This document shows, in pieces, positions 24,228-33,925 of a DNA stretch of 64,000 nt. The position numbers and the translations under genes are program-made. The first letter of the stretch is position 1; each line of letters starts with the position of its first letter. A model generated the notes under the pieces. The model did not search any database. It was not told where the DNA came from and was given only the letters and a program-made list of their open reading frames with translations. Source of the DNA: Photobacterium lutimaris (GTDB lineage: Bacteria > Pseudomonadota > Gammaproteobacteria > Enterobacterales > Vibrionaceae). The stretch covers positions 124,001-188,000 of the forward strand of contig NZ_PYMH01000008.1 of NCBI RefSeq assembly GCF_003025555.1, in the 5' to 3' direction.

Positions 24228-25307
24228 TTATTGCTTTGCCAGCGACTTGATCACATCCGCCACCCGGCGGTCGGCATCGACAATCGCTGCGTCACGTGCT
24301 GCCTGTGCCATCTTGGCCAGCTGTGCACGATCTAATTGTTGTAAGGTGTCGGCCAGACCCTCTACGGTCAATTCTGGCTGCTCAATCATTTTCGCGGCAC
24401 CGCACTGGACCAGATGGTCAGCATTCAACGCCTGCTGGCGATCTTTGTGCATGAAAGGCACAAACACGGCACCAAGGCCGGCTGCCGACAGCTCGGAGAC
24501 CGTCAGGGCACCCGAGCGGCAAACAACGATGTCGGCCCAGGCATAGGCGGCTGCCACATCGTCGATAAATTCTGTTACTTGGTAGTTGATGGCCTGTCCG
24601 TTGGCATACTCAACATAATCTTGCTCAGTCTGCGCCTGAGCGCCTTTACCCGCCTGGTGCCACACGGTGACGTTATCGCCCAGCAGTCCCGCAACTTGAG
24701 GCAAGGTTTGATTGAGGATCCGCGCTCCTTGGCTGCCGCCCATCACCAGCACCCGGATAGGACCTTCACGCTCAGCAAAGCGTTGCGCAGGCTCTGCCAG
24801 TGATACCACATCCTCGCGCACCGGGTTGCCGACAACCTCACGATTCGGAAAGGCACCTGGAAAGGCCTGCAGCACGCTGGCCGCAATGCGCGATAGCCAT
24901 TGGTTGGTCAAACCGGCAACGGCATTTTGTTCATGCAGGATCACTGGGACACCGGACAACCAAGCGGCAACACCGCCAGGGCCACTGACATAACCACCCA
25001 TGCCCAATACGGCATCTGGTTGCCACGCCTTGATGTATTTCCTGGCCTGCAAGATTGCACCGACAATTTTAAAGGGTGCCGCCAACAGACGGGTAATACC
25101 TTGGCCACGCAAGCCTTTTACTTTGATAAAGTCGATATCAATACCGTGCTTTGGTACCAGTTCGGCTTCCATTCGGTCGGCAGTGCCGAGCCAGCGGATG
25201 TCCCAACCTTCTTGTTGTAACCGCTTGGCGACCGCCAGCCCCGGAAAGACATGTCCTCCGGTTCCGCCCGCCATCACCAGCAAGCGTTTATTCTTGTTCA
25301 TGGTCAT
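24228..25307 (-). CDS. murG: Undecaprenyldiphospho-muramoylpentapeptide GlcNAc transferase MurG
   Basis: This 359-residue GT28 glycosyltransferase turns lipid I into lipid II on the inner face of the membrane. The N-terminal MAGGTGGHVFPGLAVA and the middle GGSQGARILN glycine loops are the family G-loops, and CRSGALTVSELSAAG binds UDP-GlcNAc. The start overlaps the end of ftsW by 20 bases; an alternative ATG two codons later (25301) would give a start closer to Vibrio MurG. No membrane helix is present; it is peripheral. Confidence 0.97.
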   Translation of the reverse strand: MTMNKNKRLLVMAGGTGGHVFPGLAVAKRLQQEGWDIRWLGTADRMEAELVPKHGIDIDFIKVKGLRGQGITRLLAAPFKIVGAILQARKYIKAWQPDAVLGMGGYVSGPGGVAAWLSGVPVILHEQNAVAGLTNQWLSRIAASVLQAFPGAFPNREVVGNPVREDVVSLAEPAQRFAEREGPIRVLVMGGSQGARILNQTLPQVAGLLGDNVTVWHQAGKGAQAQTEQDYVEYANGQAINYQVTEFIDDVAAAYAWADIVVCRSGALTVSELSAAGLGAVFVPFMHKDRQQALNADHLVQCGAAKMIEQPELTVEGLADTLQQLDRAQLAKMAQAARDAAIVDADRRVADVIKSLAKQ

Positions 25308-26496
25308 TTTCTTCTAGTTCCGGATCCGGCATCGCTTTGGCAGCGATCCGCTGCTCATAGTCAATCCGGATCAAAATGGCGACCGCAGTAGCCATAATAA
25401 ATAAACTTGAGCCACCGTAACTGATCAGCGGCAGGGTCAGGCCCTTGGTCGGCACCATGCCCGCGGCGGCGCCTACATTAACCAACGTCTGGAAGGCGAA
25501 CCAAAAGGCAAAACCAAACGCCAGAAAACCGCCAAATAGCTGTTCTGTCTGTAGGCAGCGGCGGCCAATCATCAAGGCTTTGAAAACCAATGCGAAGATA
25601 AGCAGCAACACGACCGTGACTCCGATCAAGCCCACTTCCTCGGCCAGCACCGCAAAGACAAAATCGGTATGCGCTTCGGGCAGGTATTCCAATTTCTGGA
25701 TTGAGTTGCCAAGGCCTTGCCCTAGCCATTCACCGCGACCGAAGGCCATCAGGGACTGAGTCAGCTGGTAGCCGCTGCCAAACGGGTCTTCCCACGGGTC
25801 CAGAAACGAGGTCACCCTTCGCAGACGATAGGGCTCAAAGACGATCAGCAGGCCAATGCCAAAGCAAGCCGCACCGATCATCACAATAAACTGCCACAAC
25901 TTGGCACCGGCAATGAACAGCATACCGACCGTAGTCACGAACATCACCACGAACGAACCGAGATCCGGCTGTTCAAGCAAGAGCGCCCCAAGCAAAGCCA
26001 AAACCAGCAAGGGCTTGGCAAAACCGACAAACGATTGCCGGACCTGTTCGTACTGGCGAACCAGATAGCCCGACATGAAAAGAAACAAGGAAAGCTTGGC
26101 CACTTCGGCTGGCTGGAGGTTGAAAATCCCCAGCGGGATCCAGCGCGATGCACCATTGACCGAACGGCCAACCCCGAGTACCACCACCAGTAGGACAATG
26201 GAAAGGATCAACATCGGCACGCTGTACTGGCGCCACTTCTCGAGCGGGATCATCAGAACAAAACTGGCCAAGACCAGTGAGCAAAAAAGGAAAAAACCAT
26301 GGCGCAGGGCAAAATAGAACGGCATATCCGTCAAACGGGTCGCAATCGGCACCGAGGCCGACGTCACCATCACCAAGCCGGTCACCATCAGGGCCAACGC
26401 AATCCAAACCAACTGTCGGTCATACGGACTCTGTACTGCCGGTTTTGTCATCCACTCAAAAAACTGCCCCATCCCTTCCTTTACCGCTCCTGCCAT
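25288..26496 (-). CDS. ftsW: Septal peptidoglycan glycosyltransferase FtsW (SEDS family)
   Basis: This 402-residue polytopic protein has about ten hydrophobic segments, and it polymerises lipid II at the septum together with FtsI. SEDS signatures include SVNGASRWIPLGIFNLQPAE, the AHTDFVFAVLAEEVGLIG stretch and the C-terminal GLTLPLISYGGSS. The acidic tail (EENDHEQE) overlaps the start of murG. The start overlaps the last base of murD. The cognate transpeptidase ftsI lies in the same cluster. Confidence 0.97.
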   Translation of the reverse strand: MAGAVKEGMGQFFEWMTKPAVQSPYDRQLVWIALALMVTGLVMVTSASVPIATRLTDMPFYFALRHGFFLFCSLVLASFVLMIPLEKWRQYSVPMLILSIVLLVVVLGVGRSVNGASRWIPLGIFNLQPAEVAKLSLFLFMSGYLVRQYEQVRQSFVGFAKPLLVLALLGALLLEQPDLGSFVVMFVTTVGMLFIAGAKLWQFIVMIGAACFGIGLLIVFEPYRLRRVTSFLDPWEDPFGSGYQLTQSLMAFGRGEWLGQGLGNSIQKLEYLPEAHTDFVFAVLAEEVGLIGVTVVLLLIFALVFKALMIGRRCLQTEQLFGGFLAFGFAFWFAFQTLVNVGAAAGMVPTKGLTLPLISYGGSSLFIMATAVAILIRIDYEQRIAAKAMPDPELEENDHEQE

Positions 26497-27860
26497 CAGC
26501 TATCCTGACCCACTTGATGCTGTAGTGATAGTGCCAACTCGACAAACGTATCACCGCGCACCATAAAGTTAGCAAATTGATCGAAGCTCGCACAGGCCGG
26601 TGATAGCAAGATCATATCACCAGCACGGGCTGTTTGCGCAGCGTGTGACATGGCTTGCTCCATGGTCTCAACCATCACCGGCTGGGAGACGAGTGGGGCA
26701 AACTGCTCGCCATCACGGCCGAAGCAATATAATTGGGTATCTAATGTAGCCAAGATCGGGGCCAACTCGGAAAAATCCGCGCCCTTACCGTCACCACCGA
26801 CCAGCAAGTGAAGCCTGCCGTTAAGCTGCAAACCGTTGAGGGCTGCCAGGGTGCTGGCCAGATTCGTCGCCTTGGAGTCATTGACCCACTTCACGCCATG
26901 TTGCTCGGCGACGAGCTGACAGCGGTGGGCCAGACCGTTATAGCGACGCAGGGCTCGGCAGGCGGCCTCGCGTTCGATACCAACCGCATCAGCCAACGCC
27001 AATGCGGCAAGGCTGTTGGCCACATTATGACGCCCCACCAGGGCGATGTCGGTGCTTGGCATAACCGGCTCACCCGCCACGGCCAGCCATTCTTCACCTT
27101 GATGCATCACCAAGCCATAGCGCTCAGTACTGTCGCTATTGCCGGTATTTAGCCCAAAGCTAACCTGCTCAAGTTCGCTGCCGTCGACCTCCGGCTTGGT
27201 CGCCAGATCGTCGCGGTTGAACACCGCCAACTCGGCGTGATCAAAGATGCGCATCTTAGCGGCACTGTACTGCGCCAAGCCGCCCGGGTACCGGTCCATA
27301 TGATCTTCGGACAAGTTCAGGTATGCCGCAGCGTTGAGTGATAGGTTAGAGGTGGTTTCCAACTGGAAGCTGGAAAGCTCGAGCACATAAAGATCATGAT
27401 CTTGGGCCAGCATATCCAGCGCAGCGAAGCCGATATTGCCGCCGACACCGACGTTAATACCCGCTTCTTTAGCCATTTCACCCACCAAACTGGTGACGGT
27501 ACTCTTGCCATTGGATCCGGTGATCGCTACCACGGGCTTATCGACCGCGCGGGCAAACAACTCAATATCACCGACAATCTCTATACCGGCGGTAGCCGCT
27601 TGCTGCAGCTGCGGGATCGCCAAGGCAATCCCCGGACTTGAAACAATCAAGTCTGCTGCCATCAGCCAGTCCATCTGCCAATAGCCACTGCACAGTGCAA
27701 CGGATTCGGGTAAGTGCTCGCGGCCTGGAGGGTGCTCGCGGGTATCAATGACCTTGATGTCCAATGGCTGAGGATTCCTCAACAAATGGTTTACCACCGA
27801 CAGGCCGGTCATACCCAGCCCGATCACCACAACCTGTTTTACGCCTTCCAAGCCTTTCAT
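26496..27860 (-). CDS. murD: UDP-N-acetylmuramoyl-L-alanine-D-glutamate ligase MurD
   Basis: This 454-residue Mur ligase adds D-Glu to UDP-MurNAc-L-Ala. It has the GLGMTGLSVVNHLL UDP-binding loop, ATP P-loop ITGSNGKSTVTSLV, the LNLSEDHMDRYPG stretch and the WVNDSKATN signature with its conserved Lys. Length and order (mraY-murD-ftsW) are normal. One base separates it from mraY, so the two are translationally coupled. Confidence 0.97.
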   Translation of the reverse strand: MKGLEGVKQVVVIGLGMTGLSVVNHLLRNPQPLDIKVIDTREHPPGREHLPESVALCSGYWQMDWLMAADLIVSSPGIALAIPQLQQAATAGIEIVGDIELFARAVDKPVVAITGSNGKSTVTSLVGEMAKEAGINVGVGGNIGFAALDMLAQDHDLYVLELSSFQLETTSNLSLNAAAYLNLSEDHMDRYPGGLAQYSAAKMRIFDHAELAVFNRDDLATKPEVDGSELEQVSFGLNTGNSDSTERYGLVMHQGEEWLAVAGEPVMPSTDIALVGRHNVANSLAALALADAVGIEREAACRALRRYNGLAHRCQLVAEQHGVKWVNDSKATNLASTLAALNGLQLNGRLHLLVGGDGKGADFSELAPILATLDTQLYCFGRDGEQFAPLVSQPVMVETMEQAMSHAAQTARAGDMILLSPACASFDQFANFMVRGDTFVELALSLQHQVGQDS

Positions 27861-27861
27861 C

Positions 27862-28944
27862 CTATCGTACCTTCAGGGTCGCCAGCGCGATCAATACCAG
27901 CATCAGGGTAATGATCCAGAAACGCACGATAACACGCGGCTCTGGCCAGCCTTTCAATTCATAGTGGTGGTGGATCGGTGCCATGCGGAAGATCCGCTGG
28001 CCACGCAGCTTGTATGAACCAACCTGCAGGATCACCGAGACGGTTTCCATCACGAACACACCGCCCATCACAACCAGCAATAGCTCTTGGCGAACCAAGA
28101 CCGCGATGGTACCCAGCGCGCCGCCCAAGGCAAGCGAACCGACATCGCCCATAAAGACTTGGGCTGGGTAGGTGTTAAACCACAGGAAGCCCAAACCGGC
28201 ACCGACAATCGCAGTACAGACGACAACCAGTTCACTGGCATCTTTCAGGTATGGGATATGCAAGTAGTTAGCAAAGTTAACGTTGCCGGTCGCCCAAGCA
28301 ATGAAAGCCATACCACCGGCAACCATGACAGTCGGCATGATTGCCAAGCCATCAAGGCCGTCGGTCAGGTTCACCGCATTACTGGTACCGACAATCACGA
28401 AATAGGTAAAGACGATATAGAACAGACCAAGCTGCGGCATGACATCCTTGAAGAACGGTACCACCAGCTGGGTTGCCACGGTATCTTGACCATGGATATA
28501 CAGAGCAAACGCCACGCCCAGCGCAATCACTGACTGCCAGAAATACTTCCAGCGCGCGATCAAGCCATCGGTGTTTTTGCGTACCACCTTGCGGTAGTCA
28601 TCGACAAAGCCAACCGCACCGTAGCCCAGCATGACGGTAAGTACCGCCCAGACATACGGGTTGCTCAGATCAGCCCACAGTAAAACGGTAATCGCAATCG
28701 CTGCCAGGATCATGATCCCGCCCATCGTCGGGGTGCCGCGTTTGCTAAAGTGCGACTCAGGGCCGTCGTGACGGACCACCTGGCCGATCTGCAACATCTG
28801 CAGGCGGGCGATCAGGCGTGGACCCATCCACAGCGAGATCATCAGTGCCGTCAAGATACTGATGATGGCGCGGAAAGTCAGGTATTCAAACAGTCGAAAA
28901 AATGGAAATGTCGATTCCAGTAAATCAGCTAACCAGTAAATCAT
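27862..28944 (-). CDS. mraY: Phospho-MurNAc-pentapeptide transferase MraY
   Basis: This 360-residue integral membrane enzyme transfers phospho-MurNAc-pentapeptide to undecaprenyl phosphate, forming lipid I. About ten hydrophobic segments are seen. Catalytic landmarks are GFVDDYRKV with its aspartate pair, NAVNLTDGLDGLA, and the HHHYELKGW histidine cluster near the C-terminus. Length matches E. coli MraY (360). Its start overlaps the murF stop by one base. Confidence 0.98.
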   Translation of the reverse strand: MIYWLADLLESTFPFFRLFEYLTFRAIISILTALMISLWMGPRLIARLQMLQIGQVVRHDGPESHFSKRGTPTMGGIMILAAIAITVLLWADLSNPYVWAVLTVMLGYGAVGFVDDYRKVVRKNTDGLIARWKYFWQSVIALGVAFALYIHGQDTVATQLVVPFFKDVMPQLGLFYIVFTYFVIVGTSNAVNLTDGLDGLAIMPTVMVAGGMAFIAWATGNVNFANYLHIPYLKDASELVVVCTAIVGAGLGFLWFNTYPAQVFMGDVGSLALGGALGTIAVLVRQELLLVVMGGVFVMETVSVILQVGSYKLRGQRIFRMAPIHHHYELKGWPEPRVIVRFWIITLMLVLIALATLKVR

Positions 28945-30332
28945 TATTTATATTCCTGCAGTGCAACAATCACATCTTCCATGCGGGAGCTACGGGCTCC
29001 TTTTGCCAGCACTGTCACTTGGATGTTGTCTTCATTGAGCAAAGGATCAAGCTGCTGCTGCAAAGTCTCGATCAATGCTGTTTTATCGTTAAAATGTTGG
29101 CCGTTGTTCAGCGTACTGACGATTTGGCTAGCATTACCGAACGTCAGTACCTTATCGAGGCGACGTTCTAGGGCATACTCTGCCACTTCGCGGTGCAATA
29201 ATGCACTGTCATCGCCCAACTCGGCCATATCCCCCAACACGAACCACCGCTGACCGTCAAAGCCAGCCAGCAGATCGATAGCCGCCTTAACCGACGCAAC
29301 GCTGGCATTGTAGGTGTCATCAATCAACCTTAGGTTGTGGCACGGCTCAGTGATATCAACACGGCCTTTAACATTGGCCACGCCGCCCAAACCAGCTTGT
29401 ACCTGCTCCGGCGTCGCCCCCATCGCCATTGCCAGCGCGGCAGCGGCAAGGGCATTGGCGACATTATGACCACCCGCCAGCGTCAAACTCACCGGAAATG
29501 TTGCGTTGGGGGTGCGCATTGTAAAGCAAGCACGGCCTATACTGTTAATACTTATGTCAACCGCGTGAAAATCTGCTTCAGGCTGAGTGGCAGAAAACGT
29601 CTGCAACTGATGCTTTTCCAGCATTTGGTGCCACTTTTCCTGAGCATTGGAATCAAGGTTAATAATGGCGACCGCGTTTTTACCACGCAGCTCCAAACCT
29701 TCGAAGATTTCCCCTTTGGCTTTTGCCACACCATCCAGCGAGCCAAACCCTTCAAGGTGAGCGGCAGCCAGGTTGTTGATCAACGCGACCTGCGGCTTGA
29801 CCAAATTCGTGGTATAGGCGATTTCCTTTTGATGGTTGGCACCCAGCTCAATCACCGCAAACTCATGCTCAGGTTCAAGCCGAAGCAAGGTCAGCGGTAC
29901 ACCGATATCGTTATTGAAGTTACCCCCCGTTGCCAACACCTTACCTTTGAGCGACAAAATAGCAGCGACCATTTCCTTCACTGTAGTTTTACCGCAGCTG
30001 CCGGTCAGGGCGACGGTTTTCAAGCCGTGATGCAGCTCCATTTCAGCCTTGAGCCATGCGCCGAGCATGCCAAGTGCCTTGTGGGTATCGTCAACAACCA
30101 GCTGAGGTAGGTTAACCGGTAAGTGCTTGCTCACCAACAGAGCTGCAGCACCTTGCTCTTCGGCGTTTAGGCAGAAGTCATGGGCATCGAAACGCTCGCC
30201 AATCAAGGCAATAAACAGGGTGTCGTCCGCGATTTGGCGGGTATCGGTTGATACCGCTGAGATAGTGATGTCATTACCGACCAGTTTGCCACCCAATACC
30301 TCAGCCAGTAGAGAAAGTTGAACCGGGATCAT
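28944..30332 (-). CDS. murF: UDP-MurNAc-tripeptide-D-alanyl-D-alanine ligase MurF
   Basis: This 462-residue Mur ligase adds the D-Ala-D-Ala dipeptide. It has the P-loop TGSCGKTTVKEMV, ELGANHQKEIAYT, NNLAAAHLEGFGS and RLIDDTYNASVAS, all typical of MurF. It overlaps murE by four bases. The D-Ala-D-Ala ligase that makes its substrate is not in the window; ddlB is missing from the usual place before ftsQ, so a Ddl gene must be elsewhere. Confidence 0.97.
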   Translation of the reverse strand: MIPVQLSLLAEVLGGKLVGNDITISAVSTDTRQIADDTLFIALIGERFDAHDFCLNAEEQGAAALLVSKHLPVNLPQLVVDDTHKALGMLGAWLKAEMELHHGLKTVALTGSCGKTTVKEMVAAILSLKGKVLATGGNFNNDIGVPLTLLRLEPEHEFAVIELGANHQKEIAYTTNLVKPQVALINNLAAAHLEGFGSLDGVAKAKGEIFEGLELRGKNAVAIINLDSNAQEKWHQMLEKHQLQTFSATQPEADFHAVDISINSIGRACFTMRTPNATFPVSLTLAGGHNVANALAAAALAMAMGATPEQVQAGLGGVANVKGRVDITEPCHNLRLIDDTYNASVASVKAAIDLLAGFDGQRWFVLGDMAELGDDSALLHREVAEYALERRLDKVLTFGNASQIVSTLNNGQHFNDKTALIETLQQQLDPLLNEDNIQVTVLAKGARSSRMEDVIVALQEYK

Positions 30333-31840
30333 CCCTTTGCCTCCAGCAATTCGGCGACCGTCTCACGGTCGGAGTAGTGAATAGTGCGATCAGCCAAGAT
30401 TTGATAGTCTTCGTGGCCTTTACCTGCGACCAACACGATATCGTCGGCACCCGCTTGGGTAAGTGCCCACTGACACGCTTCACGGCGTTCGTGAATCGTT
30501 TGGGCCTGCTCCGGCTTTGCCAGACCAGCCAGCATATCCGCCATAATGGCCGACGGTGACTCGCTGCGCGGGTTGTCATCGGTCAGGATAACCTTATCCG
30601 CCAAGCTTTCCGCTGCCTGCGCCATCAAGGGCCGTTTGCCGCGGTCGCGGTCGCCACCACAGCCGAAAATACACCAAAGCTTGCCGTGACAATGCACGCG
30701 CAAAGCCTGCAAAGCTTTCTCCAGTGCATCGGGGGTGTGAGCATAATCAACAACCATCATAGGTTTGTCAGGCTTTTGAAAAACTTCCATCCGGCCAGTA
30801 ACGGCCTGCAGTTGCGGCGCAACAGCCAGCAACGCGGACATCTGATGGCCTGTCGCCAGCAGCGTTGCCAATGACAGCAATAAGTTGGTGACATTAAATG
30901 CCCCGACCAACGGCGCAGTAAACTGCCCAGCTCCCCAGCTTGAATCGAAAGCGACGGTCACGCCCTGGGCACTGTACTCAACCGATTCTAACCACAGCGT
31001 TTGCCCTTGGTGACCCGCCAAATGCTTGTGTTCCATCGCAACGGCAACGGCCTGCGGAAGATCTGCCAGCCATTCACGACCAACCACATCATCTGCGTTA
31101 ATCACCGCCACACCACTTTGGTGCTCGGTAAACAGGGTTTTCTTGGCCTCGGCATAGCTCGCCATATCACCGTGGTAATCAAGGTGATCACGGCTGAGGT
31201 TGGTAAAGATACTGGCTTTGAATGCCAACGCTTTCACTCGCCCCTGGACCAAACCATGGGAAGAGACTTCCATCGCCGCAAAGCGGGCCCCCTGGGCTGC
31301 CATCTGCTGCAATACGCAAGGGATCTCAAGCGCACTGCCAGTGGTATTGGTCGCAGGTTGGATCTGATCCAACAGGCCATTGCCCGTTGTTCCCATCACG
31401 CCAGCCGGCTGACCGAGCAGCATCGCCCATTGCGCCAGCAACTGGCTGATGGTGGTTTTGCCATTGGTACCCGTTACGGCAACAACATCTATCTGCTCGT
31501 CCGGTGCGCCATAAAAGCGCTTGGCAATGGCCGATAGCTGCTCACCAAGGAAAGGGAGGTAAATCACGGCACCACCAGTGTTTTGTTCGATATAAGCCTG
31601 CTTGGTATCGGCTTGTGCCAACACCAGTGCCGCACCGGCCTGTTGCGCCTTGGCAATAAATCGCCGGCCATCGACACTGTGGCCCTTCACGGCGACGAAC
31701 ATCTCACCAGGCTTGATCTGCCGACTATCAAGGGTCATCCCCGAAATGGAGGCTGCGGCCAGGGCTTCTGGTAGGCAAAGGCCCTCCAGCCATGGCGATA
31801 ATAGCTCGCCAACGGCGTGTAATACTTTAGGTTCCGGCAT
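30329..31840 (-). CDS. murE: UDP-MurNAc-L-Ala-D-Glu:meso-diaminopimelate ligase MurE
   Basis: This 503-residue Mur ligase adds meso-diaminopimelate as residue three of the stem peptide. It shows the P-loop VTGTNGKTTISQLL, NLSRDHLDYHGDM with the carbamylated-Lys region, and the DNPRSESP motif that selects diaminopimelate over lysine. It overlaps the end of ftsI by 14 bases and murF by four, so ftsI-murE-murF form a tightly coupled set. Confidence 0.97.
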   Translation of the reverse strand: MPEPKVLHAVGELLSPWLEGLCLPEALAAASISGMTLDSRQIKPGEMFVAVKGHSVDGRRFIAKAQQAGAALVLAQADTKQAYIEQNTGGAVIYLPFLGEQLSAIAKRFYGAPDEQIDVVAVTGTNGKTTISQLLAQWAMLLGQPAGVMGTTGNGLLDQIQPATNTTGSALEIPCVLQQMAAQGARFAAMEVSSHGLVQGRVKALAFKASIFTNLSRDHLDYHGDMASYAEAKKTLFTEHQSGVAVINADDVVGREWLADLPQAVAVAMEHKHLAGHQGQTLWLESVEYSAQGVTVAFDSSWGAGQFTAPLVGAFNVTNLLLSLATLLATGHQMSALLAVAPQLQAVTGRMEVFQKPDKPMMVVDYAHTPDALEKALQALRVHCHGKLWCIFGCGGDRDRGKRPLMAQAAESLADKVILTDDNPRSESPSAIMADMLAGLAKPEQAQTIHERREACQWALTQAGADDIVLVAGKGHEDYQILADRTIHYSDRETVAELLEAKG

Positions 31841-33605
31841 GGGTCTTGCCTCTGTGGTTCACAACGTTTAAATCTTCAAGCGTTCCCGCATCCGGCGGGA
31901 TATTCAAAATCTGCAATGCGCTCTCCATCACTTCGGAGAAAATCGGCGCGGCGATGGCACCACCGTAGTAGGCATCGCCCTGGGGTTCATTAACCACCAC
32001 GACCATTGCCAGCCTTGGGTTACTGATCGGTGCCAACCCTGCGGTCATTGCCACATATTCATCACTGTAGCCACCCGCCACCGCTTTTTTCGCCGTACCG
32101 GTTTTCGCACCAACGCGATACCCCGGTATTGCCGCGCGGTGGGCACTGCCCCCTTTGTGGGTGACCAGCTCAAGCATATTGAGTAGCTCGCGGGTATTCT
32201 CGGCCGATACCACCTGGCGCCCAGGTACCACCGCTTCGGTCTTCAGAATAGAAAGCGGTCGGTTGACGCCCATCGCACCCAGCGTGGCGTAGGCCCGAAC
32301 TAACTGGATTGGGGTGACCGAGATACCGTAGCCAAAAGAGAGTGTCGCCCGTTCAAAATCAGACCAGCGGCGGCGGTCGGGGAAGAAGCCTTGTGCCTCA
32401 CCGATCAGGTTGATCCCCGAGGCATCTCCCATCCCAACACTGCTGTACATCCCCAGCACCGCATCGACCGGCATCGCCAGCGAGAGTTTGCTCACCCCTA
32501 TATTACTGGATTTCTGCAGGATCTTGGCGAGGTTTGCCTTGCCAACACGCGAGACATCACGTACTCGGCTACCACCGATTTGCATCAGCCCATTGCCGGT
32601 ATCGATAACGGTATTTTCATCCGCAACGCCATTTTCCATTGCTGCCAAGACCACAAACGGCTTGATGGTCGACCCCGGCTCCATGGCATCGGTGATCGCC
32701 CGGTTACGCATCCGGTAGCTTTGCAGCTGATCACGGTTATTCGGGTTGTAAGATGGGGCGTTAACCATCGCCAGAATTTCACCGGTTCGTACATCGACCA
32801 TCACCACCGACGCGGATGTTGCCTGATAGTCGGCGACCGCTTGTTTCACCGCCCGGTAAGCAACAGCCTGAAGGCGCTGATCGATACTCAGGCTGAGTGG
32901 CTTGCCCGGCTCACGTTTTTTAAGGGAGATATTCTCAACCACGCGGCCATAACGGTCCTTGCGCACAGTGCGGCGGCCTGGCTCGCCGGTCAGCCAACCA
33001 TCATAGGTCCGCTCAACCCCTTCCAAGCCGTGACTATCAATACCGGTAACACCAATGAGATGTGCGCTGACCTCACCGGCAGGGTAGAAACGGCGGGACT
33101 CGTCCTTCAGGCCAATACCGGGTAACTTGAGCTTGCCGACATAGGTGGCCATCGCCGGACTCACTTGGCGTTGCAGGTAGATAAAGCGGCGCTTGCTGTT
33201 TTTCTCGATGCGGGTCATCAAGCCTTGGCGATCGATCCCCAGCACATCGGCAAGGGCATACCAGCGCTCGGGCTGGGCCAAGCCATTATTTTTAAAAATT
33301 TGGACCGGATCGGCCCATACGGCCTGGACCGGCACACTCACTGCCAGTTGCTCGCCATTACGGTCGGAGATAATACCGCGGGCAGAAGGCAGAGCCTTGA
33401 CCCGCAGCGAACGCAGATCCCCTTCCTGGATCAACTTGCCGGGCTCAAGGACCTGGATATAGGCTGAGCGCCCGACGAGGGCCACCAACGCCACGAATAT
33501 ACATGCGCAAATAACACCAAAGCGCCACGGGATAAATGCCGGTGGCGCTTTCTGGCGACGTTGATTCTGCTTATCAGAACGCTTGATAGGTTTTGTTTTT
33601 TTCAT
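31827..33605 (-). CDS. ftsI: Septal transpeptidase FtsI (PBP3)
   Basis: This 592-residue class B penicillin-binding protein cross-links septal peptidoglycan with FtsW. A basic cytoplasmic tail precedes one membrane helix (FGVICACIFVALVALVG, about residues 29-45). The three penicillin-binding motifs are in place: STIK with the active serine near residue 310, SSN, and KTGT near the C-terminus. It starts at the base where ftsL ends (TAATG). This is the target of aztreonam-type beta-lactams in related species. Confidence 0.97.
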   Translation of the reverse strand: MKKTKPIKRSDKQNQRRQKAPPAFIPWRFGVICACIFVALVALVGRSAYIQVLEPGKLIQEGDLRSLRVKALPSARGIISDRNGEQLAVSVPVQAVWADPVQIFKNNGLAQPERWYALADVLGIDRQGLMTRIEKNSKRRFIYLQRQVSPAMATYVGKLKLPGIGLKDESRRFYPAGEVSAHLIGVTGIDSHGLEGVERTYDGWLTGEPGRRTVRKDRYGRVVENISLKKREPGKPLSLSIDQRLQAVAYRAVKQAVADYQATSASVVMVDVRTGEILAMVNAPSYNPNNRDQLQSYRMRNRAITDAMEPGSTIKPFVVLAAMENGVADENTVIDTGNGLMQIGGSRVRDVSRVGKANLAKILQKSSNIGVSKLSLAMPVDAVLGMYSSVGMGDASGINLIGEAQGFFPDRRRWSDFERATLSFGYGISVTPIQLVRAYATLGAMGVNRPLSILKTEAVVPGRQVVSAENTRELLNMLELVTHKGGSAHRAAIPGYRVGAKTGTAKKAVAGGYSDEYVAMTAGLAPISNPRLAMVVVVNEPQGDAYYGGAIAAPIFSEVMESALQILNIPPDAGTLEDLNVVNHRGKTHAGT

Positions 33606-33925
33606 TACTTAACAATAACTTCGCTATCACGTGATGGACGTTGCATGCCCATATCCTGTTCGGCTAAACGTTCAATCCGGCTGTGCTCGGCCAGTGAGCT
33701 CTCTTCAAGGATCTGATTGCGCCACTCGATATCGAGCTGATCCCGCTCGATCAGCAGTTGCTCCTGCTGGGCAATCATTTGACGGGAGTGATGGGTGATC
33801 AACACCACTCCCAGTGCAGAAACCAACACCAGAACCAACAATATCATCGGAATACGACCGGCAGATAATAGATCCCGACCGATGATCTGGGCCAGGTTAT
33901 CTATGGGTTCTGGTTGTTGCTTCAT
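33605..33925 (-). CDS. ftsL: Cell division protein FtsL
   Basis: This 106-residue bitopic protein has one membrane helix (IPMILLVLVLVSALGVVLIT, about residues 21-40) followed by a periplasmic coiled coil with heptad-like Leu and Ile spacing (QLLIERDQLDIEWRNQILEE). It forms the FtsQBL complex that activates FtsWI. Sequence conservation of FtsL is low, so the call leans on size, topology and its fixed place between rsmH and ftsI; it overlaps rsmH by four bases. Confidence 0.93.
   Translation of the reverse strand: MKQQPEPIDNLAQIIGRDLLSAGRIPMILLVLVLVSALGVVLITHHSRQMIAQQEQLLIERDQLDIEWRNQILEESSLAEHSRIERLAEQDMGMQRPSRDSEVIVK

Noticed and set aside
28087..30110. Long antisense frames opposite mraY and murF
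   Set aside because: These are shadows of well-supported Mur genes in GC-moderate sequence, without ribosome sites or domains.
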